From Osmia lignaria lignaria (taxonomy: Eukaryota; Arthropoda; Insecta; Hymenoptera; Megachilidae): a stretch of DNA of 64,000 bases. Of the stretch, positions 10,792 through 23,027 are shown piece by piece (position 1 is the first letter of the stretch; each line of letters opens with the position of its first letter). The stretch spans positions 5,038,501 through 5,102,500 of the forward strand of contig NW_027478159.1 of NCBI RefSeq assembly GCF_051020975.1, written 5' to 3'. The position numbers and the translations under genes are program-made. Under the pieces are notes generated by a model that was given only the letters and a program-made list of their open reading frames with translations, searched no databases and was not told where the DNA came from.

Positions 10792-13700
10792 TCAGATGCC
10801 TAGTTCTCGAGATATATCAAGATATTTAAAAGTTCCGAAGCCGCACCAACATAATAGAGATACAGAAACACCGTGGCCCCTTTCTTTGAGATAACTCTGC
10901 ACTATTGCGCGCTGCAAATGCCACTTCCAGCTTAGCTGTGCAGAAGAAGAACAACAAGAAGAAGAAATATCTCGAAATATGTCCATCAGGACCCTTCCCT
11001 TGAGATAAATCTGCAAATATCTCGGAAACGAAGCGAGCTATGGCAAAATGTTAAGAGACCTTTTCTGTAGAGAATAATGTTTCCTACAATTTACGTTCTA
11101 TGATATTTTTTGATCAGAAGCGTAGTTTTCGAGATATATCGAGATATTTAAAAGTTCCGAAGCCGCACCAACATAATAGAGATACAGAAACACCGTGGCC
11201 CCTTTCTTTGAGATAACTCTGCACTATTGCGACCTGCAAATGCCACTTCCAGCTCAGCTGTGCAGAAGAAGAACAACAAGAAGAAGAAATATCTCGAAAT
11301 ATGTCCGTCAGGCCCCTTCCCTTGAGATAAATCTGCAAATATCTCGGAAACGAAGCGAGCTATGGCAAAATGTTAAGAGACCTTTTTTGTAGAGAATTAT
11401 GTTTCCTACTTTTTATGTTCTATGATATTTTTTGATCAGATGCGTAGTTCTCGAGATATATCAAGATATTTAAAAGTTCCGAAGCCGCACCAACATAATA
11501 GAGATACAGAAACACCGTGGCCCCTTTCTTTGAGATAACTCTGCACTATTGCGAGCTGTAAATGCCACTTCCAGCTTAGCTGTGCAGAAGAAGAACAACA
11601 AGAAGAAGAAATATCTCGAAATATGTCCGTCAGGCCCCTGCCCTTGAGATAAATCTGCAAATATCTCGGAAACGAAGAGAGCTATGGCAAAATGTTAAGA
11701 GACCTTTTTTGTAGAGAATTAAGTTTCCTACTTTTTACGTTCTATGACATTTTTTGATCAGATGCGTAGTTCTCGAGATATATCAAGATATTTAAAAGTT
11801 CCGAAGCCGCACCAACATAATAGAGATACAGAAACACCGTGGCCCCTTTCTTTGAGATAACTCTGCACTAGTGCGAGCCGCAAATGCCACTTACAGCTTA
11901 GCTGTGCAGAAGAAGAACAACAAGAAGAAGAAATATCTCGAAATATGTCCGTTAGGCCCCTTCCCTTGAGATAAATCTGCAAATATCTCGGAAACGAAGC
12001 GAGCTATGGCAAAATGTTAAGAGACCTTTTTTGTAGAGAATTAAGTTTCCTACTTTTTATGTTCTATGATATTTTTTGATCAGATGCGTAGTTCTCGAGA
12101 TATATCAAGATATTTAAAAGTTCCGAAGCCGCACCAACATAATAGAGATACAGAAACACCGTGGCCCCTTTCTTTGAGATAACTCTGCACTATTGCGAGC
12201 TGTAAATGCCACTTCCAGCTTAGCTGTGCAGAAGAAGAACAACAAGAAGAAGAAATATCTCCAAATATGTCCGTCAGGCCCCTGCCCTTGAGATATATCT
12301 GCAAATATCTCGGAAACGAAGCGAGCTATGGCAAAATGTTAAGAGACCTTTTTTGTAGAGAATTATGTTTCCTACAATTTATGTTCTATGATATTTTTTG
12401 ATCAGAAGCGTAGTTTTCGAGATATATCGAGATATTTAAAGGTTCCGAAGCCGCACCAACATAATAGAGATACAGAAACACCGTGGCCCCTTTCTTTGAG
12501 ATAACTCTGCACTAGTGCGAGCCGCAAATGCCACTTCCAGCTTAGCTGTGCAGAAGAAGAACAACACGAAGAAGAAATATCTCGAAATATGTCCGTCAGG
12601 CCCCTTCCCTTGAGATAAATCTGCAAATATCTCGGAAACGAAGCGAGCTATGGCAAAATGTTAAGAGACCTTTTTTGTAGAGAATTAGGTTTCCTACTTT
12701 TTATGTTCTATAATATTTTTTGATCAGATGCGTAGTTCTCGAGATATATCAAGATATTTAAAAGTTCCGAAGCCGCACCAACATAAGAGAGATACAGAAA
12801 CACCGTGGCCCCTTTCTTTGAGATAACTCTGCACTATTGCGAGCTGCAAATGCCACTTCCAGCTTAGCTTTGCAGAAGAAGAACAACAAGAAGAAGAAAT
12901 ATCTCGAAATATGTCCGTCAGGCCCCTTCCCTTGAGATAAATCTGCAAATATCTCGGAAACGAAGAGAGCTATGGCAAAATGTTAAGAGACCTTTTTTGT
13001 AGAGAATTAAGTTTCCTACTTTTCATGTTCTATGATATTTTTTGATCAGATGCGTAGTTCTCGAGATATATCAAGATATTTAAAAGTTCCGAAGCCGCAC
13101 CAACATAATAGAGATACAGAAACACCGTGGCCCCTTTCTTTGAGATAACTCTGCACTATTGCGAGCTGTAAATGCCACTTCCAGCTTAGCTGTGCAGAAG
13201 AAGAACAACAAGAAGAAGAAATATCTCGAAATATGTCCGTCAGGCCCCTTCCCTTGAGATATATCTGCAAATATCTCGGAAACGAAGCGAGCTATGGCAA
13301 AATGTTAAGAGACCTTTTTTGTCGAGAATTATGTTTCCTACAATTTATGTTCTATGATATTTTTTGATCAGAAGCGTAGTTTTCGAGATATATCGAGATA
13401 TTTAAAAGTTCCGAAGCCGCACCAACATAATAGAGATACAGAAACACCGTGGCCCCTTTCTTTGAGATGACTCTGCACTATTGCGAGCTGGAAATGCCAC
13501 TTCCAGTTTAGCTGTGCAGAAGAAGAACAACAAGAAGAAGAAATATCTCGAAATATGTCCGTTAGGCCCCTTCCCTTGAGATAAATCTGCAAATATCTCG
13601 GAAACGAAGCGAGCTATGGCAAAATGTTAAGAGACCTTTTTTGTAGAGAATTAATTTTCCTACTTTTCATGTTCTATGATATTTTTTGATCAGATGCGTA

Positions 13701-14977
13701 GTTCTCGAGATATATCAAGATATTTAAAAGTTCCGAAGCCGCACCAACATAATAGAGATACAGAAACACCGTGGCCCCTTTCTTTGAGATAACTCTGCAC
13801 TATTGCGAGCTGCAAATGCCACTTCCAGCTTAGCTGTGCAGAAGAAGAACAACAAGAAGAAGAAATATCTCGAAATATGTCCGTCAGGCCCCTTCCCTTG
13901 AGATAAATCTGGAAATATCTCGGAAACGAAGAGAGCTATGGCAAAATGTTAAGAGACCTTTTTTGTAGAGAATTAAGTTTCCTACTTTTTACGTTCTATG
14001 ACATTTTTTGATCAGATGCGTAGTTCTCGAGATATATCAAGATATTTAAAAGTTCCGAAGCCGCACCAACATAATAGAGATACAGAAACACCGTGGCCCC
14101 TTTCTTTGAGATAACTCTGCACTATTGCGAGCTGTAAATGCCACTTCCAGCTTAGCTGTGCAGAAGAAGAACAACAAGAAGAAGAAATATCTTGAAATAT
14201 GTCCGTCAGGCCCCTTCCCTTGAGATATATCTGCAAATATCTCGGAAACGAAGAGAGCTATGGCAAAATGTTAAGAGACCTTTTTTGTAGAGAATTAAGT
14301 TTCCTACTTTTTACGTTCTATGACATTTTTTGATCAGATGCGTAGTTCTCGAGATATATCAAGATATTTAAAAGTTCCGAAGCCGCACCAACATAATAGA
14401 GATACAGAAACACCGTGGCCCCTTTCTTTGAGATAACTCTGCACTATTGCGAGCTGCAAATGCCACTTCCAGCTTAGCTGTGCAGAAGAAGAACAACATG
14501 AAGAAGAAATATCTCGAAATATGTCCGTCAGGCCCCTTCCCTTGAGATAAATCTGCAAATATCTCGGAAACGAAGCGAGCTATGGCAAAATGTTAAGAGA
14601 CCTTTTTTGTAGAGAATTATGTTTCCTACAATTTATGTTCTATGATATTTTTTGATCAGAAGCGTAGTTTTCGAGATATATCGAGATATTTAAAAGTTCC
14701 GAAGCCGCACCAACATAATAGAGATACAGAAACATCGTGGCCCCTTTCTTTGGGATAACTCTGCACTATTGCGAGCTGGAAATGCCACTTCCAGTTTAGC
14801 TGTGCAGAAGAAGAACAACAAGAAGAAGAAATATCTCGAAATATGTCCGTCAGGCCCCTTCCCTTGAGATAAATCTGCAAATATCTCGGAAACGAAGCGA
14901 GCTATGGCAAAATGTTAAGAGACCTTTTTTGTAGAGAATTATGTTTCCTACAATTTATGCTCTATGATATTTTTTGA
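10792..14977 (+). repeat. Mosaic stretch without clean HOR (13 monomers)
   Basis: Thirteen full-length monomers have interleaved subtypes. Recurrent partial haplotypes include TTTTTACGTTCTATGACATT (before 11758, 14012 and 14334), AGCTGTAAATGCC with GATATATCTGC, and GGAAATGCCACTTCCAGTTT (13368, 14656). Unit 11114 is the GAATAATG/GCGACCTGC subtype also found at 27858, 30756, 52007, 53295 and 57159. Unit 12724 has private CTATAATATT and CATAAGAGAG. No gene was seen. Confidence 0.8.
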
Positions 14978-17900
14978 TCAGAAGCGTAGTTCTCGAGATA
15001 TATCGAGATATTTAAAAGTTCCGAAGCGGCACCAACATAATAGAGATACAGAAACACCGTGGCCCCTTTCTTTGAGGTAACTCTGCACTATTGCGAGCTG
15101 CAAATGCCACTTCCAGCTTAGCTGTGCAGAAGAAGAACAACAAGAAGAAGAAATATCTCGAAATATGTCCCTCAGGCCCCTTCCCTTGAGATAAATCTGC
15201 AAATATCTCGGAAACCAAGCGAGCTATGGCAAAATGTTAAGAGACCTTATTTGTAGAGAATTAAGTTTCCTACTTTTTATGTTCTACGATATTTTTTGAT
15301 CAGATGCGTAGTTCTCGAGATATATCAAGATATTTAAAAGTTCCGAAGCCGCACCAACATAATAGAGATACAGAAACACCGTGGCCCCTTTCTTTGAGAT
15401 AACTCTGCACTATTGCGAGCTGGAAATGCCACTTCCAGCTTAGCTGTGCAGAAGAAGAACAACAAGAAGAAGAAATATCTCGAAATATGTCCGTCAGGCC
15501 CCTTCCCTTGAGATAAATCTGCAAATATCTCGGAAACGAAGCGAGCTATGGCAAAATCTTAAGAGACCTTTTTTGTAGAGAATTATGTTTCCTACAATTT
15601 ACGTTCTCTGATATTTTTTGATCAGAAGCGTAGTTTTCGAGATATATCGAGATATTTAAAAGTTCCGAAGCCGCACCAACATAATAGAGATACAGAAACA
15701 CCGTGGCCCCTTTGTTTGAGATAACTCTGCACTATTGCGACCTGCAAATGCCACTTCCAGCTTAGCTGTGCAGAAGAAGAACAACAAGAAGAAGAAATAT
15801 CTCGAAATATGTCCCTCAGGCCCCTTCCCTTGAGATAAATCTGCAAATATCTCGGAAACCAAGCGAGCTATGGCAAAATGTTAAGAGACCTTATTTGTAG
15901 AGAATTAAGTTTCCTACTTTTTATGTTGTACGATATTTTTTGATCAGATGCGTAGTTCTCGAGATATATCAAGATATTTAAAAGTTCCGAAGCCGCACCA
16001 ACATAATAGAGATACAGAAACACCGTGGCCCCTTTCTTTGAGATAACTCTGCACTATTGCGAGCTGCAAATGCCACTTCCAGCTTAGCTGTGCAGAAGAA
16101 GAACAACAAGAAGAAGAAATATCTGGAAATATGTCCGTCAGGCCCCTTCCCTTGAGATAAATCTGCAAATATCTCGGAAACGAAGCGAGCTACGGCAAAA
16201 TGTTAAGAGACCTTTTTTGTAGAAAATTAGGATTCCTACTTTTTATGTTCTATGATATTTTTTGAACAGATGCGTAGTTCTCGAGATATATCAAGATATT
16301 TAAAAGTTCCGAAGCCGCACCAACATAATAGAGATACAGAAACACCGTGGCCCCTTTCTTTGAGATAACTCTGCACTATTGCGCGCTGCAAATGGCACTT
16401 CCAGCTTAGCTGTGCAGAAGAAGAACAACAAGAAGAAGAAATATCTCGAAATATGTCCGTCAGGCCCCTTCCCTTGAGATAAATCTGCAAATATCTCGGA
16501 AACTAAGCGAGCTATTGCAAAACGTTAAGAGACCTTTTTTGTAGAGAATTAAGTTTCCTACTTTTTATGATCTATGATATTTTTTGATCAGATGCGTAGT
16601 TCTCGAGATATATCAAGATATTTAAAAGTTCCGAAGCCGCACCAACATAATAGAGATACAGAAACACCGTGGCCCCTTTCTTTGAGATAACTCTGCACTA
16701 TTGCGCGCTGCAAATGGCACTTCCAGCTTAGCTGTGCAGAAGAAGAACAACAAGAAGAAGATATATCTCGAAATATGTCCGTCAGGCCCCTTCCCTTGAG
16801 ATAAATCTGCAAATATCTCGGAAACGAAGCGAGCTATGGCAAAATGTTAAGAGACCTTTTTTGTAGAGAATTAAGTTTCCTACTTTTTATGTTCTATGAT
16901 ATTTTTTGATCAGATGCGTAGTTCTCGAGATATATCCAGATATTTAAAAGTTCCGAAGCGGCACCAACATAATAGAGATACAGAAACACCGTGGCCCCTT
17001 TCTTTGAGGTAACTCTGCACTATTGCGAGCTGCAAATGCCACTTCCAGCTTAGCTGTGCAGAAGAAGAACAACAAGAAGAAGAAATATCTCGAAATATGT
17101 CCCTCAGGCCCCTTCCCTTGAGATAAATCTGCAAATATCTCGGAAACCAAGCGAGCTATGGCAAAATGTTAAGAGACCTTATTTGTAGAGAATTAAGTTT
17201 CCTACTTTTTATGTTCTACGATATTTTTTGATCAGATGCGTAGTTCTCGAGATATATCAAGATATTTAAAAGTTCCGAAGCCGCACCAACATAATAGAGA
17301 TACAGAAACACCGTGGCCCCTTTCTTTGAGATAACTCTGCACTATTGCGAGCTGGAAATGCCACTTCCAGCTTAGCTGTGCAGAAGAAGAACAACAAGAA
17401 GAAGAAATATCTCGAAATATGTCCGTCAGGCCCCTTCCCTTGAGATAAATCTGCAAATATCTCGGAAACCAAGCGAGCTATGGCAAAATCTTAAGAGACC
17501 TTTTTTGTAGAGAATTATGTTTCCTACAATTTACGTTCTCTGATATTTTTTGATCAGAAGCGTAGTTTTCGAGATATATCGAGATATTTAAAAGTTCCGA
17601 AGCCGCACCAACATAATAGAGATACAGAAACACCGTGGCCCCTTTCTTTGAGATAACTCTGCACTATTGCGACCTGCAAATGCCACTTCCAGCTTAGCTG
17701 TGCAGAAGAAGAACAACAAGAAGAAGAAATATCTCGAAATATGTCCCTCAGGCCCCTTCCCTTGAGATAAATCTGCAAATATCTCGGAAACCAAGCGAGC
17801 TATGGCAAAATGTTAAGAGACATTATTTGTAGAGAATTAAGTTTCCTACTTTTTATGTTCTACGATATTTTTTGATCAGATGCGTAGTTCTCGAGATATA

Positions 17901-18602
17901 TCAAGATATTTAAAAGTTCCGAAGCCGCACCAACATAATAGAGATACAGAAACACCGTGGCCCCTTTCTTTGAGATAACTCTGCACTATTGCGAGCTGCA
18001 AATGCCACTTCCAGCTTAGCTGTGCAGAAGAAGAACAACAAGAAGAAGAAATATCTGGAAATATGTCCGTCAGGCCCCTTCCCTTGAGATAAATCTGCAA
18101 ATATCTCGGAAACGAAGCGAGCTACGGCAAAATGTTAAGAGACCTTTTTTGTAGAAAATTAGGATTCCTACTTTTTATGTTCTATGATATTTTTTGAACA
18201 GATGCGTAGTTCTCGAGATATATCAAGATATTTAAAAGTACCGAAGCCGCACCAACATAATAGAGATACAGAAACACCGTGGCCCCTTTCTTTGAGATAA
18301 CTCTGCACTATTGCGCGCTGCAAATGGCACTTCCAGCTTAGCTGTGCAGAAGAAGAACAACAAGAAGAAGAAATATCTCGAAATATGTCCGTCAGGACCC
18401 TTCCCTTGAGATAAATCTGCAAATATCTCGGAAACGAAGCGAGCTATTGCAAAACGTTAAGAGACCTTTTTTGTAGAGAATTAAGTTTCCTACTTTTTAT
18501 GTTCTATGATATTTTTTGATCAGATGCGTAGTTCTCGAGATATATCAAGATATTTAAAAGTTCCGAAGCCGCACCAACATAATAGAGATACAGAAACACC
18601 GT

Positions 18603-18629
18603 GGCCCCTTTCTTTGAGATAACTCTGCA
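18603..18629 (+). repeat. Intra-monomer repeat arm 1
   Basis: This 27-nt segment, GGCCCCTT then TCTTTGAGATAACTCTGCA, matches arm 2 at 18717-18743 at 24 of 27 positions, in the same orientation and 114 bp away. Both arms are preceded by CCGT. The pair occurs in essentially every monomer, so it predates array amplification. It suggests that the 322-bp unit itself grew from a shorter duplicated sequence. Confidence 0.85.
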
Positions 18630-18669
18630 CTATTGCGAGCTGCAAATGCCACTTCCAGCTTAGCTGTGC

Positions 18670-18695
18670 AGAAGAAGAACAACAAGAAGAAGAAA
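18670..18695 (+). repeat. Purine-rich GAA/CAA triplet tract in the monomer
   Basis: A 26-nt run is purine at all but two positions (C at 18680 and 18683). It is built from AGA/GAA triplets around an AACAAC centre. It recurs once per 322 bp through the array. It is the only part of the monomer where whole-triplet length change was seen, as expected for slippage at a short triplet repeat. Confidence 0.85.
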
Positions 18696-18716
18696 TATCT
18701 CGAAATATGTCCGTCA

Positions 18717-18743
18717 GGCCCCTTCCCTTGAGATAAATCTGCA
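18717..18743 (+). repeat. Intra-monomer repeat arm 2
   Basis: This is the partner of arm 1: GGCCCCTT then CCCTTGAGATAAATCTGCA. The three differences from arm 1 are T/C at positions 9 and 11 and C/A at position 21. A third, weaker GAGATA-centred relative begins at 18537 in the same monomer, giving GAGATA spacings of 79, 114 and 129 bp around the repeat. Confidence 0.85.
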
Positions 18744-19163
18744 AATATCTCGGAAACGAAGCGAGCTATGGCAAAATGTTAAGAGACCTTTTTTGTAGAG
18801 AATTAAGTTTGCTACTTTTTATGTTCTATGATATTTTTTGATCAGATGCGTAGTTCTCGAGATATATCAAGATATTTAAAAGTTCCGAAGCCGCACCAAC
18901 CTAATAGAGATACAGAAACACCGTGGCCCCTTTCTTTGAGATAACTCTGCACTACTGCCAGCTGCCAATGCCACTTCCAGCTTAGCTGTGCAGAAGAAGA
19001 ACAACAAGAAGAAGAAATATCTCGAAATATGTCCGTCAGGCCCCTTCCCTTGGGATAAATCTGCAAATATCTCGGAAACGAAGCGAGCTATGGCAAAATG
19101 TTAAGAGACCTTTTTTGTAGAGAATTAAGTTTCCTACTTTTTATGTTCTACGATATTTTTTGA

Positions 19164-22100
19164 TCAGATGCGTAGTTCTCGAGATATATCAAGATATTTA
19201 AAAGTTCCGAAGCCGCACCAACATAATAGAGATACAGAAACACCGTGGCCCCTTTCTTTGAGATAACTCTGCACTATTGCGAGCTGGAAATGCCACTTCC
19301 AGCTTAGCTGTGCAGAAGAAGAACAACAAGAAGAAGAAATATCTCGAAATATGTCCGTCAGGCCCCTTCCCTTGAGATAAATCTGCAAATATCTCGGAAA
19401 CGAAGCGAGCTATGGCAAAATCTTAAGAGACCTTTTTTGTAGAGAATTATGTTTCCTACAATTTACGTTCTCTGATATTTTTTGATCAGAAGCGTAGTTT
19501 TCGAGATATATCGAGATATTTAAAAGTTCCGAAGCCGCACCAACATAATAGAGATACAGAAACACCGTGGCCCCTTTGTTTGAGATAACTCTGCACTATT
19601 GCGACCTGCAAATGCCACTTCCAGCTTAGCTGTGCAGAAGAAGAACAACAAGAAGAAGAAATATCTCGAAATATGTCCCTCAGGCCCCTTCCCTTGAGAT
19701 AAATCTGCAAATATCTCGGAAACCAAGCGAGCTATGGCAAAATGTTAAGAGACCTTATTTGTAGAGAATTAAGTTTCCTACTTTTTATGTTGTACGATAT
19801 TTTTTGATCAGATGCGTAGTTCTCGAGATATATCAAGATATTTAAAAGTTCCGAAGCCGCACCAACATAATAGAGATACAGAAACACCGTGGCCCCTTTC
19901 TTTGAGATAACTCTGCACTATTGCGAGCTGCAAATGCCACTTCCAGCTTAGCTGTGCAGAAGAAGAACAACAAGAAGAAGAAATATCTGGAAATATGTCC
20001 GTCAGGCCCCTTCCCTTGAGATAAATCTGCAAATATCTCGGAAACGAAGCGAGCTACGGCAAAATGTTAAGAGACCTTTTTTGTAGAAAATTAGGATTCC
20101 TACTTTTTATGTTCTATGATATTTTTTGAACAGATGCGTAGTTCTCGAGATATATCAAGATATTTAAAAGTTCCGAAGCCGCACCAACATAATAGAGATA
20201 CAGAAACACCGTGGCCCCTTTCTTTGAGATAACTCTGCACTATTGCGCGCTGCAAATGGCACTTCCAGCTTAGCTGTGCAGAAGAAGAACAACAAGAAGA
20301 AGAAATATCTCGAAATATGTCCGTCAGGCCCCTTCCCTTGAGATAAATCTGCAAATATCTCGGAAACTAAGCGAGCTATTGCAAAACGTTAAGAGACCTT
20401 TTTTGTAGAGAATTAAGTTTCCTACTTTTTATGATCTATGATATTTTTTGATCAGATGCGTAGTTCTCGAGATATATCAAGATATTTAAAAGTTCCGAAG
20501 CCGCACCAACATAATAGAGATACAGAAACACCGTGGCCCCTTTCTTTGAGATAACTCTGCACTATTGCGCGCTGCAAATGGCACTTCCAGCTTAGCTGTG
20601 CAGAAGAAGAACAACAAGAAGAAGATATATCTCGAAATATGTCCGTCAGGCCCCTTCCCTTGAGATAAATCTGCAAATATCTCGGAAACGAAGCGAGCTA
20701 TGGCAAAATGTTAAGAGACCTTTTTTGTAGAGAATTAAGTTTCCTACTTTTTATGTTCTATGATATTTTTTGATCAGATGCGTAGTTCTCGAGATATATC
20801 CAGATATTTAAAAGTTCCGAAGCGGCACCAACATAATAGAGATACAGAAACACCGTGGCCCCTTTCTTTGAGGTAACTCTGCACTATTGCGAGCTGCAAA
20901 TGCCACTTCCAGCTTAGCTGTGCAGAAGAAGAACAACAAGAAGAAGAAATATCTCGAAATATGTCCCTCAGGCCCCTTCCCTTGAGATAAATCTGCAAAT
21001 ATCTCGGAAACCAAGCGAGCTATGGCAAAATGTTAAGAGACCTTATTTGTAGAGAATTAAGTTTCCTACTTTTTATGTTCTACGATATTTTTTGATCAGA
21101 TGCGTAGTTCTCGAGATATATCAAGATATTTAAAAGTTCCGAAGCCGCACCAACATAATAGAGATACAGAAACACCGTGGCCCCTTTCTTTGAGATAACT
21201 CTGCACTATTGCGAGCTGGAAATGCCACTTCCAGCTTAGCTGTGCAGAAGAAGAACAACAAGAAGAAGAAATATCTCGAAATATGTCCGTCAGGCCCCTT
21301 CCCTTGAGATAAATCTGCAAATATCTCGGAAACCAAGCGAGCTATGGCAAAATCTTAAGAGACCTTTTTTGTAGAGAATTATGTTTCCTACAATTTACGT
21401 TCTCTGATATTTTTTGATCAGAAGCGTAGTTTTCGAGATATATCGAGATATTTAAAAGTTCCGAAGCCGCACCAACATAATAGAGATACAGAAACACCGT
21501 GGCCCCTTTCTTTGAGATAACTCTGCACTATTGCGACCTGCAAATGCCACTTCCAGCTTAGCTGTGCAGAAGAAGAACAACAAGAAGAAGAAATATCTCG
21601 AAATATGTCCCTCAGGCCCCTTCCCTTGAGATAAATCTGCAAATATCTCGGAAACCAAGCGAGCTATGGCAAAATGTTAAGAGACATTATTTGTAGAGAA
21701 TTAAGTTTCCTACTTTTTATGTTCTACGATATTTTTTGATCAGATGCGTAGTTCTCGAGATATATCAAGATATTTAAAAGTTCCGAAGCCGCACCAACAT
21801 AATAGAGATACAGAAACACCGTGGCCCCTTTCTTTGAGATAACTCTGCACTATTGCGAGCTGCAAATGCCACTTCCAGCTTAGCTGTGCAGAAGAAGAAC
21901 AACAAGAAGAAGAAATATCTGGAAATATGTCCGTCAGGCCCCTTCCCTTGAGATAAATCTGCAAATATCTCGGAAACGAAGCGAGCTACGGCAAAATGTT
22001 AAGAGACCTTTTTTGTAGAAAATTAGGATTCCTACTTTTTATGTTCTATGATATTTTTTGAACAGATGCGTAGTTCTCGAGATATATCAAGATATTTAAA

Positions 22101-23027
22101 AGTACCGAAGCCGCACCAACATAATAGAGATACAGAAACACCGTGGCCCCTTTCTTTGAGATAACTCTGCACTATTGCGCGCTGCAAATGGCACTTCCAG
22201 CTTAGCTGTGCAGAAGAAGAACAACAAGAAGAAGAAATATCTCGAAATATGTCCGTCAGGACCCTTCCCTTGAGATAAATCTGCAAATATCTCGGAAACG
22301 AAGCGAGCTATTGCAAAACGTTAAGAGACCTTTTTTGTAGAGAATTAAGTTTCCTACTTTTTATGTTCTATGATATTTTTTGATCAGATGCGTAGTTCTC
22401 GAGATATATCAAGATATTTAAAAGTTCCGAAGCCGCACCAACATAATAGAGATACAGAAACACCGTGGCCCCTTTCTTTGAGATAACTCTGCACTATTGC
22501 GAGCTGCAAATGCCACTTCCAGCTTAGCTGTGCAGAAGAAGAACAACAAGAAGAAGAAATATCTCGAAATATGTCCGTCAGGCCCCTTCCCTTGAGATAA
22601 ATCTGCAAATATCTCGGAAACGAAGCGAGCTATGGCAAAATGTTAAGAGACCTTTTTTGTGGAGAATTAAGTTTGCTACTTTTTATGTTCTATGATATTT
22701 TTTGATCAGATGCGTAGTTCTCGAGATATATCAAGATATTTAAAAGTTCCGAAGCCGCACCAACCTAATAGAGATACAGAAACACCGTGGCCCCTTTCTT
22801 TGAGATAACTCTGCACTACTGCCAGCTGCCAATGCCACTTCCAGCTTAGCTGTGCAGAAGAAGAACAACAAGAAGAAGAAATATCTCGAAATATGTCCGT
22901 CAGGCCCCTTCCCTTGGGATAAATCTGCAAATATCTCGGAAACGAAGCGAGCTATGGCAAAATGTTAAGAGACCTTTTTTGTAGAGAATTAAGTTTCCTA
23001 CTTTTTATGTTCTATGATATTTTTTGA
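19164..23027 (+). repeat. 12-mer HOR, copy 2 (3864 bp)
   Basis: This is an almost perfect copy of 15300-19163. In comparing the diagnostic sites I noticed one difference, A at 18797 against G at 22661. The copies part company again near 23013 (TCTATGAT against TCTACGAT at 19149). Such identity implies a very recent duplication, or a sequencing or assembly artefact. Confidence 0.95.

Larger units (their letters stand above)
18520..18841 (+). repeat. Reference monomer, type A (322 bp)
   Basis: This is a representative type A unit, numbered from the TCA of TGATCA. In order it has: GATGCGTAG; an XhoI site CTCGAG (18534-18539); GAGATATATCAAGATATTT; TTCCGAAGCCGCACC; a first GGCCCCTT...GAGATA segment (18603-18629); a purine triplet tract (18670-18695); GAAATATCTCGAAATATG; a second GGCCCCTT...GAGATA segment (18717-18743); CTCGGAAACGAAGCGAGC; then a T-rich end with runs of T in CCTTTTTTG, ACTTTTTATG and ATTTTTTGATCA. 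A hand count gives 126 G+C of 322 (39%) and 11 CpG. It differs from most units by G in TTTGCTAC near its end, a private variant shared only with the copy 3864 bp downstream. The choice of phase is arbitrary because the array is continuous. Confidence 0.95.
15300..19163 (+). repeat. 12-mer HOR, copy 1 (3864 bp)
   Basis: Twelve monomers match the next twelve, one for one. Markers include GGCCCCTTTGTTTGAG and TTTATGTTGTACGAT (third and fourth units), ATATCTGGAAATATG, TATGATCTATGAT, GAAGATATATCTCG, GAGACATTATTTG, AAAGTACCGAAG, CACCAACCTAATAG and TTTGCTAC. By eye, the true homology starts near 15255, in the T-rich end of the previous unit, where CCAAGC and CTTATTTG still differ between copies. The block contains two diverged hexamers. 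Confidence 0.95.
14978..22705 (+). repeat. Four successive hexamer HOR units (1932 bp each)
   Basis: Hexamers begin at 14978, 16910, 18842 and 20774. Each has type A units interrupted by a type B unit with GCGACCTGC and GTCCCTCAGG in the third position, followed by a unit with ATATCTGGAAATATG and one with TTTTTTGAACAG. Alternate hexamers differ in the same way (first unit GCGGCACC in three, CACCAACCTAATAG in the third; sixth unit GCGCGCTGCAAATGG against GCGAGCTGCAAATGC). Two hexamers therefore became one 12-mer, which then duplicated. Confidence 0.9.

Noticed and set aside
15012..15218. Second minus-strand frame of 62-68 codons, rich in Phe and Ser
   Set aside because: The 68-codon form appears mainly where CGAAGC has become CCAAGC, which creates a TTG start. 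It is a frame-shifted reading of the same repeat and of the complement of its purine tract.
18755..18775. CENP-B box in the complement of CGGAAACGAAGCGAGC
   Set aside because: The complement contains TTCG, but the A and the CGGG required downstream by the core CENP-B box are absent. No other position in the monomer fits better.
18520..18841. Origin from a tRNA-derived SINE (Pol III A and B boxes)
   Set aside because: AAGTTCCGAAGCC is only loosely like a B box and breaks the invariant core. No A box was found at a suitable distance. The T-runs alone are not evidence.
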